Shown here: positions 34,155 through 43,900 of the stretch, piece after piece
How positions within the stretch are numbered: the stretch's first letter is position 1
How the letters are laid out: every line of letters begins with the position of its first letter
Assembly: GCA_002050465.1 (NCBI GenBank)
Contig: MWYX01000057.1
Coordinates: forward strand, 1-61,485
Source: Chitinophagales bacterium 65-1
GTDB taxonomy: Bacteria > Bacteroidota > Bacteroidia > Chitinophagales > Chitinophagaceae
Length of the DNA stretch: 61,485 nucleotides
Reading direction: 5' to 3'
The notes under the pieces: generated by a model
What the model saw: the letters and a program-made list of their open reading frames with translations, nothing else
Told to the model about the DNA's origin: nothing
The model's database searches: none
Made by a program: the position numbers and the translations under genes

Positions 34155-34760
34155 TCAATTTATCGTATCCTTTATTTCACCGCAATGCAACATTGAGCTC
34201 TTATATTCAGGATGATTTTTACCCAGGTATGGATTAATTATCTCTTCAGTATTGCTTAGCCAGCTTGCATCTTTTCCTTCACCAAAAGCCATTGGGCAAT
34301 TTTGCCAGTATAGTTTTATGCCTTCGTAATTAATTGTTTTTAAAAGGGGAAAAAGGTTTTCTGAAACCATTCTGAAATCCTGTCGCATTTCAGTAATATT
34401 ATTTTCTTTTAAAATTGCATTTGCATTTGTTTTTATATCCTCTATTATTAAATGAGCAGATTGAAAAATACCGGATGTATCTTTTTTAAGCTCATCAAGT
34501 TTAATACTATCCAGCGCCACAATCATTTTTTCACCCTGCTCTTTTATTTTTACTGTGTCCGCATTTACAAATGCTTCCTTTAAAGAAAGATATGATGTAA
34601 TAACTGCTCCAAGGCTTTGATTAAATTCTGTAGAATGTTTATCTACTTTTAAAGGCTGTTGCTTTGGCACTTCATTATAGGTTTTATGCCTTCCCCAAAC
34701 TAACCAAATTCCGATTATAACTATTGCAAGGGATACAATAATTATTAATAATTTTTTCAT
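34155..34760 (-). CDS. DUF3347 domain protein (membrane-anchored, possible Cu binding)
   Basis: 201 residues: an N-terminal membrane anchor (LLIIIVSLAIVIIGIWLVWG) and a helical DUF3347 domain (VITSYLSLKEAFVNADTVKIKE, AHLIIEDIKT, QDFRMVSENLFPLLKTI). It carries the family's paired motifs CPMAFGEGKDASWLS and MLHCGE, which contain Met/Cys/His residues often linked to copper handling; DUF3347 is found fused to CusB-like efflux proteins. No copper transport gene is adjacent, so the function is only inferred. Divergent from the ABC-F gene. Confidence 0.82.
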   Translation of the reverse strand: MKKLLIIIVSLAIVIIGIWLVWGRHKTYNEVPKQQPLKVDKHSTEFNQSLGAVITSYLSLKEAFVNADTVKIKEQGEKMIVALDSIKLDELKKDTSGIFQSAHLIIEDIKTNANAILKENNITEMRQDFRMVSENLFPLLKTINYEGIKLYWQNCPMAFGEGKDASWLSNTEEIINPYLGKNHPEYKSSMLHCGEIKDTIN

Positions 34761-34823
34761 CTAGTTTTTTTTACAAAGTTAAATATTAATCATCAAGCCT
34801 TAAAACGTCATAATTTTGCAGCC

Positions 34824-34845
34824 TCCAAGGGAGTTCCTTTGGACT
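34824..34845 (+). repeat. Palindromic element upstream of the ABC-F start
   Basis: TCCAAGGG pairs with CCTTTGGA (8 bp, one G-T wobble, loop AGTT), followed by CTTAAAA and the ATG at 34859. Matches the element at 25726-25747 before the bacilliredoxin gene in sequence, orientation and distance to the start codon. Confidence 0.6.
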
Positions 34846-34858
34846 TAAAATAAGTTGA

Positions 34859-36820
34859 ATGCTTCTAGGTTTACAAAATGTTACGTTTGAGTTTGGCGCC
34901 CGGGTAATTGTGGAAAATGCTACATGGCATATACAGCCTAATGAACGTATAGGTTTAATTGGTTATAATGGTACCGGAAAGTCAACCTTATTAAAAGTTT
35001 TTACAGGGCAATTTCAACCATCTGCAGGCACAATTGAAAAAAGCAGGGATACAACCATTGGATTTCTTCACCAGGATCTTTTAAGCTTTGATACCGAAGA
35101 TTCTATTTTACAGGTTGCATTAGGTGCATTTGAAAAGGTACTTGAACTGGAAAAAGAGATCGAGGCAATAGGAATTGAACTTGAAAAAAGCTCTGATGAA
35201 GACCTGGCACACAGGTATGCTGATAAGTTGCATGAACTGGAAATACTGGGTGGATATAATATTCATCACAAAACTGAGGAGATATTGCAGGGACTCGGAT
35301 TTGCCAACGCTGACCTGAACCGTCCGTATAAAGAATTTAGTGGTGGTTGGAGAATGAGAGTTCTTTTGGCTAAAATGATATTAATGCATCCTGATGTTTT
35401 ATTACTGGATGAGCCAACAAACCATCTTGATCTCCCATCAATTGAGTGGCTTGAAAAATATTTGCAGCATTACCAGGGGGCGGTTGTGATCGTTTCGCAT
35501 GACCGGTATTTTTTAGACCGGATGGTAACCAAGATAGTGGAGTTGTATCAACAGGAACTACATTTTTATACAGGCAACTATACTTATTATCAGCAGGAAA
35601 AAGCACAACGGATAGAGATACAGCAAAAGGCATATGAAAATCAACAGGATTATATACGCCAGCAGGAAAGGTTTGTTGAACGTTTTAAAGCGAAGGCTTC
35701 GAAAGCAGCACAGGCGCAAAGTATTATGAAACGTTTGGATAAAATTGAAAGAATAGAAAATACTGAGCTTGAGCGCCCAAACATCCGTATCAACTTTGCA
35801 ATTGATAAACAGCCGGGAAGGACTTTATGCACGTTAAAAAATGTTACCAAAAAATTCGGTATCGTAAAAGTAGTAGAACATACCGGGGCTGAAATAAACC
35901 GCGGAGATAAAATTGGATTAATAGGCGCTAACGGAAAAGGTAAATCTACCTTGCTTCGTATTGTTGCAGGTACTGAAACGTTTGAGGGTGAAAGAATCTG
36001 GGGACATAACGTTGATGATGCATTTTATGCACAGCATCAGTTAGAAGCCCTGAATCTGAATAATGATGTGCTGGAAGAGATGCAGACTGCACGAAGCGGT
36101 AAAACTGACTTGGAGCTGCGTAATTTATTGGGATGTTTCTTATTTAGCGGTGATGATGTTGATAAGAAAATTAAAGTATTAAGCGGTGGTGAAAAAGCAC
36201 GGGTAGCGCTTGCAAAAACTATTGTAAGCAAAGCAAATTTTCTGTTGCTTGATGAACCTACTAATCATCTTGATATCCATTCAGTTGATCTGCTTATTGA
36301 TGCATTAAATAAATATGAGGGAACTTATATACTTGTTAGTCACGACAGGTATTTTGTAAACCAGACATGTAATAAGATATGGGAGATAGAAAATTATAAA
36401 ATAAAAGAATTTGTCGGCAATTTTGAAGAATGGGAAGAATGGAAGCAAAGGATGGCTTTAGGGAGAAATGAAAAATTAAAAAGTACAAAGGCAGAACCTG
36501 TAATTGTTAAAGAAGTAAGTGTTGAAGCAAAGCAAAATAATAATCAAAAAACCAATATTGATAAAGATGTAAAGAAAGAATTGCAGAAAACACAAAAACA
36601 GTTTCAACATCTTGAAGAAAAACTTGCAGGATTGACCAACCGCAAAGTTGAGCTGGAAAGCGCTTTATCTTCTTATGAAATTTATACTGACTCTACTAAA
36701 TTTTCACAAACGGAATCTGAGTATAAAAAAGTTTCTGATCAACTTGAAAAAGCCAATGCTGAATATGAAGTAGTGTTTGAAAAAATGATGGAAGTGGAAC
36801 GAAGACAAACAAATAATTAA
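34859..36820 (+). CDS. ABC-F family ATPase (Uup/YheS-like)
   Basis: 653 residues with two tandem ABC domains and no membrane segments, so a soluble ABC-F protein. ABC1 (about 1-255): Walker A GYNGTGKST, signature FSGGWRMR, Walker B LLLDEPTNHLD. Linker (about 235-315) with YYQQEKAQRIEIQQKAYENQ. ABC2 (about 318-535): GANGKGKST, LSGGEKARVALAK, LLLDEPTNHLD. A Lys/Glu-rich coiled-coil C-terminal tail (about 560-650) as in Uup-like proteins. ABC-F proteins bind the ribosome E site and relieve stalling or give antibiotic protection; which subfamily cannot be fixed. Preceded by a palindromic element. Confidence 0.92.
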   Translation: MLLGLQNVTFEFGARVIVENATWHIQPNERIGLIGYNGTGKSTLLKVFTGQFQPSAGTIEKSRDTTIGFLHQDLLSFDTEDSILQVALGAFEKVLELEKEIEAIGIELEKSSDEDLAHRYADKLHELEILGGYNIHHKTEEILQGLGFANADLNRPYKEFSGGWRMRVLLAKMILMHPDVLLLDEPTNHLDLPSIEWLEKYLQHYQGAVVIVSHDRYFLDRMVTKIVELYQQELHFYTGNYTYYQQEKAQRIEIQQKAYENQQDYIRQQERFVERFKAKASKAAQAQSIMKRLDKIERIENTELERPNIRINFAIDKQPGRTLCTLKNVTKKFGIVKVVEHTGAEINRGDKIGLIGANGKGKSTLLRIVAGTETFEGERIWGHNVDDAFYAQHQLEALNLNNDVLEEMQTARSGKTDLELRNLLGCFLFSGDDVDKKIKVLSGGEKARVALAKTIVSKANFLLLDEPTNHLDIHSVDLLIDALNKYEGTYILVSHDRYFVNQTCNKIWEIENYKIKEFVGNFEEWEEWKQRMALGRNEKLKSTKAEPVIVKEVSVEAKQNNNQKTNIDKDVKKELQKTQKQFQHLEEKLAGLTNRKVELESALSSYEIYTDSTKFSQTESEYKKVSDQLEKANAEYEVVFEKMMEVERRQTNN

Positions 36821-36823
36821 AAA

Positions 36824-37372
36824 TCATTTTGTTCTTATAGTAACTGATATTATTATACTTAATGGTTTGGTGGTGATTCGCCTGTTTTTAGCATACATAT
36901 TATACACAATATCCGAGCCTTTTAAATAAGATAATAGTTCTGTATCATTACCCGGTGCAGTAAATGTAGCCGCATAAGTGTCAGGAAAAACTGCTGAAAA
37001 AATCTCTGCCGGATTATTATTGGTATTTGATTGCAGCGTTACGCGTAAGCTTTGAAAATTAGAAATATTATTTTGCTGATCAGCATTCGTGATATTAATG
37101 TTGAATTGTTTAACCTTAATTGAGCTAACATCATTTGCTCCAAATACACCAGCAGTCTTTGATCTAACTACACTGTCCAAATTGAATTTATAGGCGAATT
37201 GCCCTATTGGTATCTCAAACGGAGAAACAATGGGAACTACCGGTAAAGCTATCTGAATATCAGGTACGCTCACCTCAAATCCCTGGAATATGGCATTAGC
37301 AACTTTTTTGCAGGATGAAATTCCTGATAGTAATACTGCGACTCCAAAAAAAATGAACAATACTTTTTTCAT
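36824..37372 (-). CDS. Hypothetical lipoprotein
   Basis: 182 residues starting MKKVLFIFFGVAVLLSGISSC, a lipobox-type signal. The mature domain is beta-rich with many Val/Ile/Asn residues (DIQIALPVVPIVSPFEIPIG; SIKVKQFNINITNADQQNNI; PLSIIISVTIRTK), suggesting a beta-sandwich of the kind seen in Bacteroidota surface lipoproteins. No recognised family. Converges on the ABC-F gene with three bases between the stops; transcribed from the region upstream of tRNA-Arg. Confidence 0.7.
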   Translation of the reverse strand: MKKVLFIFFGVAVLLSGISSCKKVANAIFQGFEVSVPDIQIALPVVPIVSPFEIPIGQFAYKFNLDSVVRSKTAGVFGANDVSSIKVKQFNINITNADQQNNISNFQSLRVTLQSNTNNNPAEIFSAVFPDTYAATFTAPGNDTELLSYLKGSDIVYNMYAKNRRITTKPLSIIISVTIRTK

Positions 37373-37465
37373 AATCCCATTATTTACTTCGAAGATAAAA
37401 CTTATAAGCAGCAGCTGTAAGTTAAAATTTTACTATATAAGCCGTAAATCAATAAGCAGACACAC

Positions 37466-37496
37466 TTGCCTGCGATAATCTATTAGATTATATTTG
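37466..37496 (+). promoter_or_regulatory. Promoter of tRNA-Arg
   Basis: TTG (37466-37468) and TATATTTG (37489-37496) separated by 20 bp closely match the Bacteroidota consensus TTTG-N19-TAnnTTTG. The tRNA begins 9 bases after the -7 box, consistent with a start just ahead of the mature 5' end. Confidence 0.7.
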
Positions 37497-37504
37497 CAAA
37501 AATT

Positions 37505-37578
<74 letters not shown>

Positions 37579-37583
37579 CATAA

Positions 37584-37608
37584 CGAAGTAGTAAGGCTTC
37601 GCTTTTTT
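37584..37608 (+). terminator. Terminator of tRNA-Arg
   Basis: CGAAG (37584-37588) pairs with CTTCG (37597-37601), an 8-nt loop between, followed by C and six T (37603-37608). The T-tract abuts the ATG of the GIY-YIG remnant. Confidence 0.65.
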
Positions 37609-37856
<248 letters not shown>

Positions 37857-37875
<19 letters not shown>

Positions 37876-37903
37876 GTCGGGAGGGTCTTCCGATTAACAT
37901 CGG
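37857..37903 (+). repeat. Tandem palindromes at the 3' end of the GIY-YIG remnant
   Basis: First hairpin: AGACCCTCCCGAC (37857-37869) pairs perfectly with GTCGGGAGGGTCT (37876-37888), 13 bp with a 6-nt loop that includes the stop codon. Second: CCGAT (37890-37894) with ATCGG (37899-37903). Similar palindromes close GIY-YIG genes elsewhere in Bacteroidota (recalled, not searched). From here to the ndvB-like stop at 37999 nothing else is seen. Confidence 0.8.
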
Positions 37904-37998
37904 GACCAGATCACAAAATAAATTTTTAGAAGTCTTGTGAATAAATGGTTTTTACGAAACTTTTTTTAGTTAATAGGCAATAATATTTCTCCAATACA

Positions 37999-40900
37999 TT
38001 ATTTTTCTTTATGACTAATAATTGTAAACAATTCAATATTCACTTCATGTGATTTCCCATCATTTATCATTTGAATTATACCATTTTCCTGAATAGCACC
38101 ATCTAAAAATACTTTCATGATTTTTTCAACGTCAGAAACTGTTTGAATAAATTGTATATGGTAATTACTATCCACAAACTTGTAATTTACTTCAAAGCTT
38201 TTCCATTCTTCGGGAATGCAAGGCATAAAACTAAGTGTATCAGCTTGCCTTTTTAATCCAATGAAAGAATGTAAAATGAGTTGATACATCCATCCGGCAG
38301 AGCCCGTATACCATGTCCATCCACCCCTTCCCTTATGCAAAGGCTCAGCATATACGTCTGCAGCAATCACATATGGTTCGGTTTTGTAAATAGCAATTTT
38401 TTCTTTATTGTTACCCCTGTTTAGAGGATTAATCATTTGCAATAATTCCCAGGTTCTTTTCTTATTGCCAATAGCTGCAAATGCCATTACCAGCCAGATT
38501 GCAGCATGAGTATATTGGCCGCCATTCTCTCTTACCCCGGGTACATAGCCTTTTATATATCCCGGATTAAGATCAGATTTATCGAATGGAGGATTGAATA
38601 GCTGTATCAGCCCATCTTCCTTACGCACCAGGTGTTTATCTGCCGAATTCATAGCTGTAATAATACGATCAGCGTCTCCTGCCTTTGATAATACTGACCA
38701 GCTTTGAGCAATAGAATCAATTTTACATTCCTCATTTTCTTTTGAACCGAGTGGTGTACCATCATCAAAATAAGCACGGCGATACCATTCACCATCCCAT
38801 GCCTGTTCATTTATATTGATTCGTAATTTTTCCGCTTCATCTTTACATCTTTTTGTAAATAACTCATCTTTTTTCAATGATGCTATTTCTGCAAACTGTA
38901 TCAAAATATCATAAAGAAAAAACGCCAGCCATACACTTTCTCCTTTTCCATCCCTGCCAACTTTATCCATACCATCATTCCAATCTCCTGAGCCAATAAA
39001 TGGTAAGCCATGTTCACCAAACTTCAATGCATGTTCAATTGCTTTTACACAGTGTTCATATAATCCGGCTGTTACATCTGATCTTATGGGTAGATCATAA
39101 TAGGATTCCTCTCCTGCATTTAATAATCTGCCTTCCAAAAAATGAATTTGTTCATCCAGTATTGTTTTATCAGCAGTTGTACTAATGTATTTGCAGGTTA
39201 CAAAAGGCAACCACAAATAGTCATCTGAGCAGGTTGTACGAACACCCCTTCCTGCAGGTGGATGCCACCAGTGCTGTACATCTCCTTCCCTGAATTGCCT
39301 GGATGCACATAAAAGAATATGTGACCTTACTAACTGCGGCTGTGAATGTATTAATGATAAAACATCCTGCAACTGGTCTCTAAATCCGAAAGCTCCCCCC
39401 GATTGATAGAATCCGCTTCTTGCCCATATACGGCTGGCAAGTGTTTGATAATTCAGCCATCCATTAACAAGCATATTTAATGCATCATCAGGCGTTTGTA
39501 TTTGTATCACACCCAAAACATTTTCCCAATGCTGATGAATTTTTTGTTTTGCCTGCTTTGCTTTCTCTGAACCTTCGCTTGCCTTTATGATATCCAATGC
39601 ATGCTGCATATTTTTACCAGCGCCCAACCTAAATATTATTTCATGTTCTTCATCTTCAGCCAAATCAAAAACAAGCTGTATAACTGCACAGGGATCAAGC
39701 GCAGCGCCTGTTTTACCGGAAAGCCTTGCCCTGTTCAATCCATCAGGATTATTCAATGTTCCGTTACGCCCAATAAATTCTGATCTGTCAGTTGTTATAC
39801 CTTTATTGGTTCCATCGGCATCAAAAAACGCTACCCGGTTTGCAAACTCTGTGCTATATGCATTTCTTGCCAGTATGGCACCATTGCGTTCATCCAGCTC
39901 AGTTATGGTATGTTTTAAATATTTTGCCCGTAAATCTCCCAACACCCATTCTGCGTAACCTGTTGCCCCAATTCGCCTTTGCCTGCCGGAATGATTGCGA
40001 AATTTAATAACAATATATTTAACCGGTTCCTCAATATCTGTAAAAACAGTCATCTCTGTGTAAATGCCGTCTTCGCTATGTTCAAATACGCTATATCCAA
40101 ATCCATGACGACTTATATAAGGTGAATTGCCCCTGCAAGGTAATGGCGCTGGTGACCAAAACTTGCCACTCTCTTCATCTTTTATATAAAAAGCTTCGCC
40201 CTTAAGATCCGAGACAGGATCATTATTCCAGGGTGTTAATCGTATCTCATGCGCATTCTCTACCCATGTGTATGATTGACCGCTTTCGGTTATTATACAT
40301 CCAAAGCCTGCATTTGTCAATACATTTATCCAGGGTGCAGGTGTATTACTTTCTGCTGTTGTTGTAATAACATATTCTTTTCCATCTGCGGTAAATCCAC
40401 CGAAACCATTAAAAAATTGCAGATCATTCCTTGGTTCAACCGCGGTAGACTGAGAAGGATAAAATTTAGTAGGGCTGAAATAAGGTATGGCCGTTTTAAT
40501 TTTAGTTCGTCTGTTCATTTGTTCTTCCAGGGTGCCAAAGCGGTCTGCTATAATAATATGGGCAACGGATTCAAACAATATCCTGTCTTCATTTGATATT
40601 TGTTCTGCAGATCTAATAAAAATTCCTCCCGGCTTTTCTTTCAGGTCGGTACCAACACCGGGTGTAATAAGACCTTGTATCTGGTTGTGTAATTCCTGCC
40701 GGTAGCCGCCATGATCATCATTCCATATTACAAGATCTACCATTAGTCCTTTCAGGCGCCAGTATAAATGAGCCTGTATCATTTGTTTTACTAGATCAAC
40801 GTTAGCAGCATCTTCGATCTGTACTAAAACAATGGGGAGATCTCCTGATATAGAATAACTCCACAAACCAGATTGCCCTCTTCTGTTCTTTATGATGACG

Positions 40901-43900
40901 GCAGGATCTGCTCTTAATGATTGATTTGAAAAAATAATGGAACCTGCCAATCGTGAATATAACTGGGCGTCAGATTCTACTGCGTTTATTTGTCGCAAAA
41001 TTACCTGGCTATGTGTCCATGCAAGTTCCAGAACGCGGTTAAATAAATGACGTTCCTGGTATTTATCTATAAGGTTGTTGCATATTTCTTTAGTTTCTGC
41101 CATTCCGGAAATGATATCCACCGTTACCGATTCATTGCCTTCTAAAATGATTCTATACCGTATGGATACTATAGGATCAAGAACAGACCCGCTATTTCCG
41201 GTAAAAGGTTCTGTAGTTTTCATTACCCTCGGATTGCTGATGTTATTCCCCCTACCAATGAATCGTTCCCGATCTGTTTCATAAGAGATATTTATTATTT
41301 CTGCATCATGCACTTTCATTAAGTGAAACATCCATGGTGTTTTTTCTTCTATAGACCGTGGCCTGCGTGTACATAAAATGGCATGCCGTTGTTCATTTAT
41401 TTCTGTTTGAACAAATAAATTACTGAATGCAGGATGTGATTCATCAGCTGCAGATGCAGCCAAAACTATTTCTGCATAACTGGTTATTTCAATCATTCTT
41501 TTTTTACGTGAACGATTATTAATATGTACTCTTCTTAATTCGATATCATCTTCGGGGGATACAACAATTTCTGTATGGGTTTCCAGTGAAAAATCGCGGC
41601 GTCTGAACTCAGCCCTTCCCTGGGAGTATACTGCTTCATAATTTTCTCCCTGTTGAAGGGTAGGCTGGAAAGCGGATGACCAGAAAATATTGCTTTCCAG
41701 ATCGCGTATGTAACAAAAGCTTCCCCAGTTATCGCAGGTACTGTCTTCACGCCAGCGCGTAACTGCCAAATTATTCCAGCGGCTATAACCACTGCCGGCA
41801 TTGGTAATCATTACATGATACCTTCCATTTGATAATAACTGTATTTCCGGAACAGTAGTATTAGGAGTGTTAACTACTCTGATGGATAAATCATTGCCGG
41901 AAATTATGCTGGTATCTCCTGCATGTACACTTGGTGAATAAAAGGTAGTAACTCTGGGTATCCTTTCCTGTAATAATAATAACGCTGATTTTAAATGAAC
42001 ATCTGACTCAAATCTTTGCTGCATTGGTTTATTTAGGAGCAGGTAAGAAAGCGAAAGAAAAGATATTCCCTGATGGTGAGCCATAAAGGATTGTATCACC
42101 ACTCGTTTTTGTTTCCTGAGTAACCGTGAAGTAGTGTAGTCTATCGCCTCATAAAAGCCATAAGTTGTTTCATAGCCTTCTTCTTTTAAAACCTGCAGGT
42201 TTTTGTATGCCTCATTTGGTGCTACCATCAGTGCCATACACGTTGAGTAGGGTGATATAACAAGATCTTCACCTAAACCACGCTTAAACCCTATACCGGG
42301 AATACCAAATGCACGGTATTGATAATTGAGGTGGGCATCTATCATGTTATAGCCAGATTCTGATATTCCCCAGGGCACTGAAAATTTTTTGCCATATTCA
42401 ATCTGTCTATAAACAACAGTCTTATAACTTTGGTCTAATAAAGTATTTTTATAATTAGGCATCACTAAAAGCGGCATCAGGTATTCAAACATAGAGCCGC
42501 TCCACGAGAGCAAAACCGGAGCTGAACCCTGATTAGTAAGTTGTCTGCCCAAAGCAAACCAGCTTTCCTGTGGTAATTTTCCTTGTGCTATTCCAACAAA
42601 AGTGGTAAGCCTTGCTTCAGAAGCAAGCAGATCATAATAGCTGCTATCTCTTCTGTGTTCTTCAACATTGTAACCAATAGACAATAAATTTTGTGACCTA
42701 TCAAAGAGGAAGTCGTATTCAATATTCGAAAAATTTATACATTTTGAAGCCAGCTGTTCAATAGTGATTATCAGTTCCTTGGCACGCCGTGAAGCATCCG
42801 TAATCGCTGTTCTGAATCTTGTTAGCCATTCTTTTTCTTCATCGTTGTTACCTGTTACATCATAACTGATTATTTTTTGTAAAAGAATCTGTTCTATTAG
42901 AGCAATTTGTTTTAGAGTTGGAACAGAAGGTAATTCCGGAATAAGTGATTCAAATTTTGAGGGGTATGTTGCAAAAAATACCCACGGTGCTAATGTAGTG
43001 ATATTATATTTTTGCGCAAATAATTGTTGTAAAACTCTTTGCGCCCAAATATCTTCCTTCTCATCAGGAACCAAGTCAAGTTCAAACAGAATTTTTGTAA
43101 AAGATGACTCTGTTTGTTGTATAAATTCTTTTATATCTGCAAGGGTATTGATTTTATTTTGGTATTTTTCTTCCACTTCTTCCAGAAATTTTACCAACAG
43201 TTCATTTTCATTTGTATATTCTATCAGTATTTTAACCGTATCTGATATACCTTTAAAAAAACTTTCAGTAACAATTTTATTATCGGCAATAGCCAGTAAT
43301 CCCTGTTTTAAAATAATAAGATGCCCTGCCATATTTCCACTATCAACTGTAGAAATATATCTTGGAAATAAAGGAACTAAAGAAATTGTATCATACCAGT
43401 TATATAAATGTCCCCGGTATCGTTCCATTCGCTGCATAGTATTGAATGTGTTACTGGTACGTTCTATTAATTGCAACACTGATATATAACCAAAATCGTA
43501 AGCAGTAAGATTTGATAATAATGATAGTCCGATATTAGTTGGTGAAGTACGATGGGCGGTTTTTTTAGCCGGTTCTTCCTGATAATTATCCGGAGGCAGC
43601 CAATTATCTTCTGCCGTTACAAATTTTTCAAAAAAGCTCCATATTTTTCTGGCTAACATGCGCAGATAAACAGATTGTTCTTCCGAAACAAACAAATAAT
43701 CTGAACGCACAGGCCGGCTTATGGCAAAGGCTATCAAAGGTGCGGCCATCCAAAAAGAAAGAAAAGGCAATGCAATTAAAACAGCATTGGGATTATTAAT
43801 GGTTAAATAAGTATAAACAAGCACAGCAAAAACAGGCTCAAACCACATAGACATATATGATTTTAATATGTTGTTTTGCCGGTATTGTAATGGATTATAT

